This document shows positions 24,379 to 33,031 of a DNA stretch of 64,000 nt, piece after piece. The translations under genes were made by a program, and so were the position numbers. The notes under the pieces are model-generated. The model saw only the letters and a list, made by a program, of their open reading frames with translations. It ran no database searches and had not been told where the DNA came from. The number at the start of each line of letters is the position of its first letter. Positions within the stretch are counted from its first letter, which is position 1. This stretch comes from Halorientalis marina (GTDB lineage: Archaea > Halobacteriota > Halobacteria > Halobacteriales > Haloarculaceae): assembly GCF_023028345.1 (NCBI RefSeq), contig NZ_CP095487.1, positions 2,232,001-2,296,000 of the forward strand, written 5' to 3'.

Positions 24379-25227
24379 ATGCCAACGAGACGAACCTTTC
24401 TCAAGACGACAGCAGCGTGTACAGCACTTCCGTTCGCGACTGGCGCGGCGTCGGCGGCACCCGGCTCGTACTCGGGTGTCGTCGTCACGCGCGGGCACTT
24501 CGGGCTCCAGACGTTCGGCGACCCGGAGCTGATAGACGGGAACACACGGACGAACTACGACACCACGGGGGAGATTCCCGGCCTGACGGACGACTCGTCG
24601 CCGGACGAACTCGTGGTGTTCGTTCACGGCTTCCAGCGGACGCCCGCGGAGGCTCGCCGTGACTTCAGTGACGTGACGGCGGCGCTCCGGGCGAACGGCT
24701 ACGAGCAGCCCGTCGTGGGCTTCTCCTGGGACTCCGACTGGGGCGAAGACCAGTGGGACGACGCCCGGACCATCGCGGACCGCAACGCCGACAAACTCGG
24801 TACCTTCATCCGCGACTACACGGACGCGAGCCCGGACACGGACGTCCGGCTCGTGGGGTACTGCCTCGCCGCGAAGACGCTCGCGGAGACACTGGAGTTC
24901 TTCTACGACCGTGGCTACGACACCACCGTCACGTCGACCGCGCCGCTGGGGGGTGCCATCGACGACGACGAGGTCGCCACGGACGGGGAGTACGGCAGCC
25001 CCATCGCAGAGCACACCGGGACCTTCCGGAACTACTACTGGCCGGACGACGACGACTTCGAGTGGGACTATCGGTGGGCCGAGTTCGACACGCCCGTCGG
25101 GACCGCGGGCTGTGAGGGGACCGCGCCGGGGAACTACGAGGACATCGAGGTTTCGCCGGACAACCACGACTCCTACTACCGGCCCGACACCGGCGTGATG
25201 CCGACGGTCGTCGAGCAGTGGGGTTGA
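24379..25227 (+). CDS. Tat-exported alpha/beta-hydrolase-like protein with Cys in the nucleophile position
   Basis: The 282-residue protein begins with a twin-arginine signal (TRRTFLKTTAACTALPFATGAASA), so it is exported folded. The core has the oxyanion strand DELVVFVHGF and VVGFSWDSDW typical of haloarchaeal exported hydrolases. The nucleophile elbow, normally GHSLGA, reads GYCLAA with Cys162 in place of Ser and Ala in place of the second Gly. The C-terminus has PDNHDSYYRPDTGVMPTVVEQW, including a likely catalytic His. It may be a thiol hydrolase or an inactive binding protein. It is not obviously in an operon; hisD starts 80 bp later. Confidence 0.8.
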   Translation: MPTRRTFLKTTAACTALPFATGAASAAPGSYSGVVVTRGHFGLQTFGDPELIDGNTRTNYDTTGEIPGLTDDSSPDELVVFVHGFQRTPAEARRDFSDVTAALRANGYEQPVVGFSWDSDWGEDQWDDARTIADRNADKLGTFIRDYTDASPDTDVRLVGYCLAAKTLAETLEFFYDRGYDTTVTSTAPLGGAIDDDEVATDGEYGSPIAEHTGTFRNYYWPDDDDFEWDYRWAEFDTPVGTAGCEGTAPGNYEDIEVSPDNHDSYYRPDTGVMPTVVEQWG

Positions 25228-25307
25228 CGGGGTGACGGCGATGGGGAGCCACGACTGGGGAGCCCGGAACCGACACCCGTTTTTTCCTCGCCCGCGAACC
25301 AGCGGGC

Positions 25308-26585
25308 ATGAACTGTTCCGTCCGCGAGATCGGTGACCTCCCGCCGGACGAGCGCGCCGCCGTGTTCGACCGGGACGCCGATATCGAGGAGATACGCGAG
25401 GACGTTCGCGAGATCGTCGGCCGCGTCCGCGAGGAGGGCGACGTGGCCGTCCGCGAGTTCACGAGCGAGTTCGACGACGTAGCGGTGGGGAACCTCGACG
25501 TGACAGACGCCGCCGCGGACGCCGTCGAGGAGCTCGACGACGACGTGCGCGAGGCAATCGAGACGGCAGCCGACAACGTCAGAGCCTTCCACGAGCGGAG
25601 CGCCCCGGCGGACTGGCGCGAGGACTTCGAGGGGCGCGAACTCGGCCGCCGGTACCGCCCCGTCGAACGCGCCGGCGTCTACGTCCCCGGCGGGACCGCC
25701 GCGTACCCCTCCAGCGCGCTGATGGGCGTCATCCCCGCCAAGGTCGCCGGCGTGGAACACGTCGCGGTCGCGACGCCGCCGGCCGACGAAATCAATCCCG
25801 TCACGCTCGCGGCCGTCCACATCGCAGGGGCCGACGCCGTCTACCAGGTCGGGGGCGCCCAGGCCATCGGCGCGCTCGCCCACGGGACCGAAACCGTCGA
25901 CCGCGTGCAGACGGTCGTCGGTCCCGGCAACCGCTGGGTCACCGCCGCCAAGGCCGAGGTCCGCGGCGAGGTCGAGATCGACTTCCTCGCCGGCCCCAGC
26001 GAGATCGCGGTCCTCGCCGACGAGACAGCGGACCCGGAACTCGTTGCCGCCGACCTGGTTGCCCAGGCCGAACACGATACGCAGGCGTCGGTCGTGGCGG
26101 TGACGGACGACGCCGCTCTCGCGGCGGCGGTCGCCGACGCCGTCGAGCGACAGGCCCCCGAGCGCGAGCGGGCGGACATCATCGAGGGCGCGCTGGAGAA
26201 CGACGAAAGCGGCGTGTTCCTCGCGCGGTCGATGCCGGAGGCGGTGCTGTTCGTCGAGGAGTACGCCGCCGAACACCTAGCCATCGTCGCGGAGAACGAC
26301 GAGGAACTGCTCGACCGCATCGACAGCGCGGGCAGTGTCTTCCTCGGCCCGCACTCGCCGGTCGCTGCGGGCGACTACGCCAGCGGTCCGAACCACGTCC
26401 TCCCGACCGGCGGCGGCGCGAAGCGGTACGGCGGCCTCTCGGTCGACACTTTCCTCCGGTCGACGACCGTCCAGCGCCTCGATGAAGCGGCACTCGACGA
26501 CCTCGCGGAGACGATTACGACGCTCGCGGAGGCGGAAGGCCTGGAGGCCCACGCCGAGAGCGTTCGGAAACGGTTCGACGAGTGA
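25308..26585 (+). CDS. hisD: histidinol dehydrogenase
   Basis: HisD performs the last two steps of histidine synthesis, oxidising L-histidinol to L-histidine with NAD and a Zn ion. The 425-residue product has the normal length and shows RYRPVERAGVYVPGGTAAYPSS, VYQVGGAQAIGALAHGTETV, DFLAGPSEIAVLADE, QAEHDTQASVVAVT and GDYASGPNHVLPTGG. No other his gene is present in the window, so it is dispersed from the rest of the pathway as is usual in haloarchaea. Confidence 0.97.
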   Translation: MNCSVREIGDLPPDERAAVFDRDADIEEIREDVREIVGRVREEGDVAVREFTSEFDDVAVGNLDVTDAAADAVEELDDDVREAIETAADNVRAFHERSAPADWREDFEGRELGRRYRPVERAGVYVPGGTAAYPSSALMGVIPAKVAGVEHVAVATPPADEINPVTLAAVHIAGADAVYQVGGAQAIGALAHGTETVDRVQTVVGPGNRWVTAAKAEVRGEVEIDFLAGPSEIAVLADETADPELVAADLVAQAEHDTQASVVAVTDDAALAAAVADAVERQAPERERADIIEGALENDESGVFLARSMPEAVLFVEEYAAEHLAIVAENDEELLDRIDSAGSVFLGPHSPVAAGDYASGPNHVLPTGGGAKRYGGLSVDTFLRSTTVQRLDEAALDDLAETITTLAEAEGLEAHAESVRKRFDE

Positions 26586-26699
26586 GTCCGTGGGGTCGAG
26601 AACGAGTCGGCCGGCAGGGCCGTCCGTAACCGTTCGTCGCTAGCAGCGGGGGGTCGGGATGGCAACACTGTTAACAGGACCGGTACCGTGGTGACGTGT

Positions 26700-27059
26700 A
26701 TGAGCACTGCGACCGCGGTCGAGAACGACGTCATCAGCGTCACGGAGGGGGCCGCCGACGAGGCGCTTCGGCTCCTGGAGGGCGAGGGCATGGACACTGA
26801 CGAGGCCGGCCTTCGGCTGTTCGTCCAGCAAGGCGGCTGTGCGGGCCTCTCCTACGGGATGCGCTTCGACTTCGAGCCCGAGGAGGACGACACCGTGTTC
26901 GAACACCACGGCCTCCGGGTGTTCGTCGACCCGGCGAGCATGAACTACATCGAGGGGAGTCGCCTCGAGTTCGAGGACGGCCTCCAAGGCGAGGGGTTCC
27001 ACGTCGAGAACCCCAACGTGGTCTCCGAGTGTGGCTGTGGCGAGTCCTTCCGGACCTGA
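26700..27059 (+). CDS. A-type iron-sulfur carrier (HesB/IscA/ErpA family)
   Basis: This 119-residue protein assembles or delivers Fe-S clusters. The three conserved cysteines are present: C47 in GGCAGLSYG and C111/C113 in SECGCGESF. The core VFVDPASMNYIEGSRLEFED is typical. ATG 26700 gives the expected N-terminus; the frame is open 12 bp further upstream. It stands alone, 114 bp after hisD. Confidence 0.93.
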   Translation: MSTATAVENDVISVTEGAADEALRLLEGEGMDTDEAGLRLFVQQGGCAGLSYGMRFDFEPEEDDTVFEHHGLRVFVDPASMNYIEGSRLEFEDGLQGEGFHVENPNVVSECGCGESFRT

Positions 27060-27282
27060 TTCCGGTCCCGCCTCCCCGTCGTCGCGTCCGGAGCGAAGCC
27101 GACTTTCCGTCGTCACGATCACCACGCAGCCACAGCTACGTATCTAGGCTCCATATTCATACGATTGCCATCCCTCTGAACGGCAGTGACACGGGTGGCC
27201 CGGATCGGTCCGGCCGTGTCCGACCGTCGGCGCGGACGGTGACCGCCGCTGGTCGAGCGAAACCGATCCGTGAGGAGTACAC

Positions 27283-28287
27283 ATGACAGACGATCCAACC
27301 GACGACACCACCCACGACGGCAGCGAAAACGGCTCCGGCGGCGAGTCGACGGCACAGGACGACTCGGATACCGTGGTGAACTCCGACGGGCAACCGCAGG
27401 GCGGACAACCGGGACAAGGTGGGCAGGGCGGACAACCCGGCCAGGGTGGGCAGCCGGGTCAGCCCGGTCGGGGCAGCCAACAGGGACACGGCGGGCAAAG
27501 CGGACAGCCCGGACAGGCAGCTCAGGGTGGCGGACAGCGGGCGGCCGGACAGCCCGGCGGACAGCGGGCGGGTGTCCAGCAGGGCGGCGGCGTGTCGGAT
27601 GTCTCGACGGGGCTCGACTCGAACCTCAGCGGCGCGCTGGCCTACCTCCTCGGGTGGGTGACGGGCATCGTGTTCTACCTGATCGAGGATCGCGACGAGT
27701 TCGTTCGCTTCCACGCGATCCAGAGCATCCTGCTCAGTATCGCGTTCGTCGCCGTCTACTTCGCGCTCACGATCTTCTCTATCGTCCTGGGCGCCATCGG
27801 ACTCGGCCTCCTCGTCGCCCTACTGTGGCCGCTCGTGGGCCTCACGGCGTTCGGCGTCTGGCTATTCTCGATGTACCAGGCGTACAACCACCGGTGGTAC
27901 GAGTACCCCGTGATAGGAGAGATAGCCCGACAGAAGGCAACCCCGTCCGGTACCGGCGGCCCCGGCCCGGCCGCCGGGGGCGGGCCGCGTGGTCAGCGGA
28001 ATCAGGCCGGCGGACAGCGTCGACAGCGGAGCCAGCACAGAGGGCAGCAGGCCGGAACAGGCCAACACGGTGGACAGCACGGCCAGGGCGACCAGCGGGG
28101 TGCTGGGAGCGGCCACGGCAGTCACCGCGGTGGTCAGCAGGGCGGACACGGTGGTCAGCAGGGCGGACACGGTGGTCAGCAGGGCGGACACGGTGGTCAG
28201 CAGGGCGGACACGGTGGTCAGCAGGGCGGACAAGGTGGTCAGCAGGGCGGACAAGGTGGTCAGCAGGGCGGACAGGGCGGGCGGTAG
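27283..28287 (+). CDS. DUF4870-type membrane protein flanked by Gly/Gln-rich repeat arms
   Basis: The 334-residue protein has a central DUF4870/Tic20-like membrane domain (residues about 108-210): NLSGALAYLLGWVTGIVFYLIED, then RFHAIQSILLSIAFVAVYFAL and further helices ending WLFSMYQAYNHRWYEYPVIGEIA. Both arms are low-complexity: an N-terminal arm of GGQPGQ-type repeats and a C-terminal arm ending in seven exact heptads GGQQGG[H/Q]. The conserved RFHAxQS motif is typical of the family. Function is unknown; the arms may mediate self-association. The start ATG at 27283 follows a GGAG-type sequence. Confidence 0.85.
   Translation: MTDDPTDDTTHDGSENGSGGESTAQDDSDTVVNSDGQPQGGQPGQGGQGGQPGQGGQPGQPGRGSQQGHGGQSGQPGQAAQGGGQRAAGQPGGQRAGVQQGGGVSDVSTGLDSNLSGALAYLLGWVTGIVFYLIEDRDEFVRFHAIQSILLSIAFVAVYFALTIFSIVLGAIGLGLLVALLWPLVGLTAFGVWLFSMYQAYNHRWYEYPVIGEIARQKATPSGTGGPGPAAGGGPRGQRNQAGGQRRQRSQHRGQQAGTGQHGGQHGQGDQRGAGSGHGSHRGGQQGGHGGQQGGHGGQQGGHGGQQGGHGGQQGGQGGQQGGQGGQQGGQGGR
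28129..28275 (+). repeat. seven tandem 21-bp repeats encoding GGQQGG[H/Q]
   Basis: Units begin at 28129 and every 21 bp after; the first four end in a His codon and the last three in Gln. They are nearly identical at the DNA level, implying recent expansion in frame at the end of the DUF4870 gene. Confidence 0.9.
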
Positions 28288-28348
28288 CCGTTACCGTCGG
28301 CGTCGGAGACCCGCCCGTTGTCCGGCACGCATAAAAGCCGGGAGTCGC

Positions 28349-28549
28349 TCAGTCGGCCAGTTCGAAGGCGACCTCCACTTCCGCCTGGTACTCGCGGTTC
28401 TCCGCGTTGGCTATCTCGACTCCCATCTCGTCGACCTCGGCCCAGTAGACGTTGTCCAGCGTCGCCTCCGCGCGCTCCAGCGCGTCGTCGACCGCATCGT
28501 CGAAGCTCTCCGTGCTCGTTCCGATCAGCGTGATTTTCTTGAATACCAT
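28349..28549 (-). CDS. dodecin, flavin-storage protein
   Basis: The 66-residue protein matches dodecin: [42 protein letters not shown] and [12 protein letters not shown]. Dodecins form hollow dodecamers that bind riboflavin or its degradation product lumichrome in stacked pairs; the conserved Trp in VYWAEV sandwiches the flavin. The protein was first studied in Halobacterium. Start ATG 28549 lies about 29 bp after a TATA box. The gene stands between the DUF4870 gene (convergent) and membrane-protein genes on the same strand. Confidence 0.95.
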   Translation of the reverse strand: MVFKKITLIGTSTESFDDAVDDALERAEATLDNVYWAEVDEMGVEIANAENREYQAEVEVAFELAD

Positions 28550-28574
28550 TGCCCGTGGTACTCCATCGCAAGGG

Positions 28575-28582
28575 AATATAAA
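28575..28582 (-). promoter_or_regulatory. TATA box of the dodecin gene
   Basis: The minus strand reads TTTATATT, centred about 29 bp before the ATG at 28549, consistent with a leaderless transcript. Confidence 0.6.
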
Positions 28583-28603
28583 ACTCCGCCCGCGCTGACG
28601 GTT

Positions 28604-29269
28604 TCAGTCCGCAGTTCGGCGGTTCGTGACGTACTCGCCGATGGCGTCGACGACGTCGGAGAGGTGGGCGGTCCCCCAGATGGCGACGATGACGGCACCG
28701 ACGGTGTCGAAGATGAGGTCGACCATCGTGTCCTCGAGGCCGTACTGCGTGAGGATGGCCCCCGTGCCGAGGAGCGCGGCGGCTTCGGCGAGGACGAACT
28801 CGATGACCTCCCACAGGACCCCGAAGGCGAGGACGAACAGGAGGATGAACACGAACATGAACCGCGGCGGAAGCGAGACGCCCTCCGCGTGTTCGTCGAA
28901 CGAGCGGGCGGTGGCGTACCCCGCGGCGGCGACGACGGACGACGAGAGGGCGTGCGTCACGTTGTCCCACCACGGAATCGTGCGGTAGAAGTTCGCCTCA
29001 CTCCCGGGGAGGCCCACCGTCCCGAGGGCGTGGAGGAAGACAGCAGAGGTGATCCACAGTGTCAGCGCAGGGTCCATGGGAACGTCGAAGTCCCGTCTGA
29101 GTATCGGCGGGAGCTGTGTGACGAGGAGACCGACACCGGTGTTGACGATGATGCCGGTGCTCCCGCGTTCGATGCCGATAAAGAGGAGGCCGACGAGGAC
29201 GAGTTCCATCCCGTAGGCGATGCGGCGCTGCCAGGCCGACGAAATCCCCACGTAGTCACGGATTCTCAC
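28604..29269 (-). CDS. integral membrane protein, DUF2238-like
   Basis: The 221-residue protein has about six hydrophobic segments and the motif YRTIPWWDNVTHALSSSVVAAAGYA, then FVLAFGVLWEVIEFV and YGLEDTMVDLIFDTVGAVI. This W-W-D-xxTH...WEVxEF...DTxxDLxxDTxGA pattern is typical of YjdF/DUF2238-type membrane proteins of unknown function. The GTG at 29269 overlaps the stop of the upstream gene by 4 bp, so the two are translationally coupled. Confidence 0.75.
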   Translation of the reverse strand: MRIRDYVGISSAWQRRIAYGMELVLVGLLFIGIERGSTGIIVNTGVGLLVTQLPPILRRDFDVPMDPALTLWITSAVFLHALGTVGLPGSEANFYRTIPWWDNVTHALSSSVVAAAGYATARSFDEHAEGVSLPPRFMFVFILLFVLAFGVLWEVIEFVLAEAAALLGTGAILTQYGLEDTMVDLIFDTVGAVIVAIWGTAHLSDVVDAIGEYVTNRRTAD

Positions 29270-29871
29270 GGCAGTTCGACCTCCTCGGGGACGCGCAGGT
29301 CCGGCTTCGCACGCTGTCGGAAGTAGAAGACGAACACGATCCCCGCGACGACGCCCGCGATAGCCGACGCGACGAACTCCACCATCAGCGCGTGTTCGCT
29401 CTCGATGAACCCAGTCGCCAGGTACAGGTCCGCCAGCCAGCGGACGACGGCCCAGACGCCTGCAGTCGCCATCGTCGTGATCACGACGAACAGCACGGCG
29501 AAACTGTCGTTCATGTCGACCGGCGTGAACGCGTCGAGGTCGACCGCGACCAGCAGGGCCAGCGCCGCCACCGAGAGGTACGTCGTGATCTGCCCGCCGA
29601 CCAGCGTCGTCGCGAACAGGTGTGCGAGCGTCGGCAAAGCGGCGAAGAGGACGACCTCCCACGGCGGCATCGCTTCCGGCGTCCCGAGCACGAGTGCCGG
29701 ATGCACCGCGAGAGCCACCAGCGTCGCCGAGAAGAGCGCCCACAGCAGTTCGCCGCGGACGATGCTCGCGAGACTCACGAGGGCGACCAGGCCGACAAGC
29801 AGCCACGACAGAACGGCGTTCGTACGCCGACTCCTGATGATCCGCTCCAACCCCTCACGTTCCATACGCAT
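29266..29871 (-). CDS. integral membrane protein coupled to the DUF2238-like gene
   Basis: The 201-residue protein has about six TM segments (e.g. AVLSWLLVGLVALVSLASIV and FVASAIAGVVAGIVFVFYF) and a charged C-terminus. I recognise no family. Its stop overlaps the next gene's GTG, so the pair probably works together. A second Met two codons in (29865) is an equally likely start. Confidence 0.7.
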   Translation of the reverse strand: MRMEREGLERIIRSRRTNAVLSWLLVGLVALVSLASIVRGELLWALFSATLVALAVHPALVLGTPEAMPPWEVVLFAALPTLAHLFATTLVGGQITTYLSVAALALLVAVDLDAFTPVDMNDSFAVLFVVITTMATAGVWAVVRWLADLYLATGFIESEHALMVEFVASAIAGVVAGIVFVFYFRQRAKPDLRVPEEVELP

Positions 29872-29910
29872 CAGTTAGCCGGCCAGGGATGAAACGGTGA
29901 CGGCTCCCTG

Positions 29911-30927
29911 CTAGAGGAAGATGTACGCGATAGCGTACCCGCCGGCGGCGAGGGTGACGGCTGTGAGCGCAGTCACGACGGTCGTCATCGGGTCGGCGAG
30001 GCCGACGAACCGCCCGCCGTCGGCACGGGACGGCGAGCCGCCGTCCCCCAGTAGCGGGCGGCCGAACGCGCCACGGCGGAGTTCGATAACGCCGAGGACG
30101 CCGACGGCGAGGATGCTGAACACGAACTGGTACGACGCGTCGACTGTCGGCGCGGGGACCAGGAGCACGGCACTGGCGTAGCCGAGTCCGAGCCCGGCAC
30201 GCGGCTGGACGTACGCGCGGATCCGACGGTTCGAGAGCGAGAGGTACGCTGCGACGGCCGCCCAGATCGCCGACAGTTCCAGACCGAACGCGGCCAGGAG
30301 GTGCAGCGTCCTGTCGGGGTGGACGACCAGCCGCTCGGGGACGAGCGTCACCGCGAACGGGTAGAGCATCGCGGGCGGCTCCCCGGTGAGCAGGTCGCCG
30401 AACGGGTGCGTGAGCAGGCCAACGAGTGCCACAGCGGCGACGGTCCGCGGCGTCAGCCACGGGAGGCGTCGGTCGGCGACTGACGTGAGGCCGACGCCGG
30501 CGAGACAGAAGACTGAAATCACCGCCCCAGCGAGCGGTCCGGAGGCGACGAACGCAACGACGACGAGGGCGACGAGGGCAGTGCCCGCGACGGCGCCACT
30601 GCCGAGTCGCCGGGACGTCGCCCACGTCCGCGTTCGTGCCCCGTGCCAGCAGGCGAACGCGACGGCCGCGAGGGCGCCGACGACGAGGGAGTGTGTGACC
30701 GTCCGGTGAACGACCGTACTGGCCTCCCAGAACGCACTCGCGGCCGCGAAGGGGCCGCTGAGGTCGCCGAAGAGGCCGAACACGGCGTAGACGATGTCGA
30801 TGTCGGGCAGGGTGCCGAACGCGAACGCGAGCGCGCCGACGGCGAGGATACGGTCGCGCGGCCACGCCGCTCGACGAGCCGCGAGGACCACCAGGGCGAA
30901 CGCGAGCAGTCCGTGACCGACGAACAC
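29911..30927 (-). CDS. YdjM-type membrane-bound metal-dependent hydrolase (DUF457)
   Basis: The 338-residue membrane protein has the metal-binding signature of the family: an N-terminal GHGLLAF, TLPDIDIVYAVFG, VVHRTVTHSLVVG and LLTHPFGDLLTGEPP, giving several His and Asp ligands at membrane interfaces. YdjM-like proteins are linked to membrane or phospholipid maintenance, but the reaction is unproven. About ten TM helices are present. It is not overlapped by its neighbours. Confidence 0.85.
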   Translation of the reverse strand: MFVGHGLLAFALVVLAARRAAWPRDRILAVGALAFAFGTLPDIDIVYAVFGLFGDLSGPFAAASAFWEASTVVHRTVTHSLVVGALAAVAFACWHGARTRTWATSRRLGSGAVAGTALVALVVVAFVASGPLAGAVISVFCLAGVGLTSVADRRLPWLTPRTVAAVALVGLLTHPFGDLLTGEPPAMLYPFAVTLVPERLVVHPDRTLHLLAAFGLELSAIWAAVAAYLSLSNRRIRAYVQPRAGLGLGYASAVLLVPAPTVDASYQFVFSILAVGVLGVIELRRGAFGRPLLGDGGSPSRADGGRFVGLADPMTTVVTALTAVTLAAGGYAIAYIFL

Positions 30928-31041
30928 GCTTCGTGTTGGCGGCCTGGCGATATAAGTCGCTCGCGAGTGGGGCGCTATCGCGTGGCGTATGTGATCTGCT
31001 AACTCGAACGACTTTTGAGGGAGGTGCTGGACAGTACCGGT

Positions 31042-32226
31042 ATGAACAGACCGAAGGTTGGAGAGTTACAGCCGCCGGACAGGTTGCTGATGGGGCCGGG
31101 CCCGAGCGAAGTCCACCCGCGCGTGCTCCGGTCGATGAGTACGCCGCTGGTCGGCCATCTCGATCCGACCTTCGTCGACCTCATGGACGAGGTACAGGAC
31201 CTCCTGCGCTACGTCTTTCGCACCGACAACGAGTGGACGATCCCGGTCAGCGGAACCGGCTCAGCGTCGATGGAGGCCGCGGTCGGGAACCTGACTGAGC
31301 CGGGCGAGACCGTCCTCGTCCCCGGCAACGGCTACTTCGGCGAACGGATGGCGTCGATGGTCGAGCGCGCCGGCGGGGACCCGGTCTTCGTCGACGCGCC
31401 GTGGGGTGAGCCGCTCGACCCCGACGACGTGGCCGCGGCGTTCGCCGAGCACGACCCGGACGTGTTCGGCTTCGTCCACGCGGAGACGAGCACGGGGACG
31501 CGACAGCCGAACGTGCCCGAACTGACCGCCATCGCCCACGAGCACGACGCGCTGGTCATCGCGGACTGCGTGACCTCGCTGGGCGGCGTGGAGTTTCGCG
31601 TCGACGAGTGGGGCATCGACGCCGCCTACAGCGCGGCCCAGAAGTGTCTCTCCTGTCCGCCGGGGGCGAGCCCGCTCACCCTCTCGGACCGCGCCATGGA
31701 GAAGGTGCTCGCCCGCGAGTCGCCGGTCCGGTCGTGGTATCTCGACCTCTCGCAGTTGCAGGACTACTGGGGCGAGAAGCGAGCGTACCACCACACCGCG
31801 CCGATCACGAACGTCTACGCCCTGCGGGAGGCACTCAGGCTGGTCGCCGAGGAGGGCATCGAGGCGCGCTGGGAGCGCCACCGCCGGGTCGCGGGCGCGC
31901 TCAAGGCCGGCGTCGAGTCGATGGGGCTGGCGCTCAACCCCGAAGAGGACTGGTGGCTCCCGAGCCTCAACGCCGTCCGCCTGCCGGCCGGCGTCGACGA
32001 CGACGCCGTGATCTCGCACCTGCTCGACGAGCACGGCATCGAGGTCGCGGGCGGGCTGGGCGATCTCGCGGGCGACGTCCTGCGAATCGGCTGTATGGGC
32101 CACAGCGCGCAACCGGGCAACGTCCTGACGCTCGTCGCGGCCCTCGGCGACGCGCTCGAGACGGTCGGCGCGGAAGTCGACGCGGACGCGGGGCTGGCGG
32201 CGGCCCGTCGACGACTGGCGGAGTGA
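31042..32226 (+). CDS. PLP-dependent aminotransferase (alanine-glyoxylate / serine-pyruvate type)
   Basis: The 394-residue class V aminotransferase shows [57 protein letters not shown] and the PLP lysine K201 in [12 protein letters not shown]. Near the C-terminus [14 protein letters not shown] is typical. It probably transfers an amino group between alanine or serine and glyoxylate or pyruvate. ATG 31042 gives the conserved N-terminus; the frame is open 27 bp further up. It stands alone in orientation between two minus-strand genes. Confidence 0.92.
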   Translation: MNRPKVGELQPPDRLLMGPGPSEVHPRVLRSMSTPLVGHLDPTFVDLMDEVQDLLRYVFRTDNEWTIPVSGTGSASMEAAVGNLTEPGETVLVPGNGYFGERMASMVERAGGDPVFVDAPWGEPLDPDDVAAAFAEHDPDVFGFVHAETSTGTRQPNVPELTAIAHEHDALVIADCVTSLGGVEFRVDEWGIDAAYSAAQKCLSCPPGASPLTLSDRAMEKVLARESPVRSWYLDLSQLQDYWGEKRAYHHTAPITNVYALREALRLVAEEGIEARWERHRRVAGALKAGVESMGLALNPEEDWWLPSLNAVRLPAGVDDDAVISHLLDEHGIEVAGGLGDLAGDVLRIGCMGHSAQPGNVLTLVAALGDALETVGAEVDADAGLAAARRRLAE

Positions 32227-32238
32227 ATCGGCGACTGC

Positions 32239-32550
32239 TCAGTTCGGCGCTGTCCCTCGTTGGCGGTAACACTCGTACTCGCCGTCCTCGGAGACGCCGA
32301 GGACGGCCCACTCGTACTCGGGGTCACGGGTCACCAGCGTGTCGTACACCTCGCCAGCACGGTCGTCCCACGTGACGAAACACTGGAGTTCGCCGTCCGT
32401 CTCGCCGGCGGGGTCCTCCCCCACCCGTACGTGGACGACGCGCCACTTCCGTTCGGCTCGTAATTTCGGCCCTTCGTTCGAGACCGAGTACCCGAGGTTG
32501 GTAAAAATCGACTCCGCCTGTTCAGCGAGTGGCGTGGTAACAGTCGCCAT
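32239..32550 (-). CDS. conserved haloarchaeal protein, DUF7116-like
   Basis: The 103-residue protein begins MATVTTPLAEQAESIFTNLGYSVSNEG and contains WRVVHVRVGED and VTWDDRAGEVYDTLV. I recall similar haloarchaeal proteins of unknown function but no biochemical role. ATG 32550 lies about 29 bp after GCTTAAGA on the minus strand, a leaderless arrangement. It is convergent with the aminotransferase gene. Confidence 0.75.
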   Translation of the reverse strand: MATVTTPLAEQAESIFTNLGYSVSNEGPKLRAERKWRVVHVRVGEDPAGETDGELQCFVTWDDRAGEVYDTLVTRDPEYEWAVLGVSEDGEYECYRQRGTAPN

Positions 32551-32647
32551 CTGGTACTGTGTATCACCCCCGCGGTCTTAAGCCTATCTACGTGATAGAC
32601 AACTAACTCGTTGGGGAGCATTCGGAGAACGCGGACGGCCCGGCGTG

Positions 32648-32887
32648 TCACTCGTGGGCGGCGTCCCACTCGTCGGCTTTCGTAATGTTCGCACAGCGGT
32701 TGCACTGGACCCTGCCCATGGAATCCATGGCGGTGTCGAACGTCTCGCAGTGTCCGCAGTAGTAGCCCCAGCGGTTTTCGGCCTCTTCCCCGGCGTAGAC
32801 GACGTAGAACGGTGCTTTCGAGCCCTTCTTGCCGTCAGTGCGGTCGATGTACAGCGTTTGCCCGTTGTCGGTCGTCGCGGCGTCCAT
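32648..32887 (-). CDS. small zinc-finger protein, DUF5816-like
   Basis: The 79-residue product has YYCGHCETFD and VQCNRCANI, two CxxC pairs about 18 residues apart, and the segments TLYIDRTDGKKGSKAPFYVVY and ITKADEWDAAHE that I associate with DUF5816 proteins of haloarchaea. It probably binds one Zn. Function is unknown. Start ATG 32887. Confidence 0.75.
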   Translation of the reverse strand: MDAATTDNGQTLYIDRTDGKKGSKAPFYVVYAGEEAENRWGYYCGHCETFDTAMDSMGRVQCNRCANITKADEWDAAHE

Positions 32888-33031
32888 ACGCACGATACGG
32901 CGTCCCTTGCCTAAATCCCTGGCTCTCGAACTCGGACAGGCGACCTGGCGTTCGGATCGCTGGCGGGCCCGGGCCACAGACCCGCCCACGAGCCGAAGGG
33001 GATTTGCGCGCAGACGGCCTACGTTCGGGCG

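Noticed and set aside
28129..28275. Regular 21-bp repeats considered as a CRISPR array
   Set aside because: The units are contiguous without spacers and encode an in-frame protein repeat.
27989..29326. A 445-codon plus-strand frame running from the DUF4870 gene over the dodecin gene
   Set aside because: It is out of frame with the repeat-arm coding sequence and antisense to dodecin and the following membrane genes.
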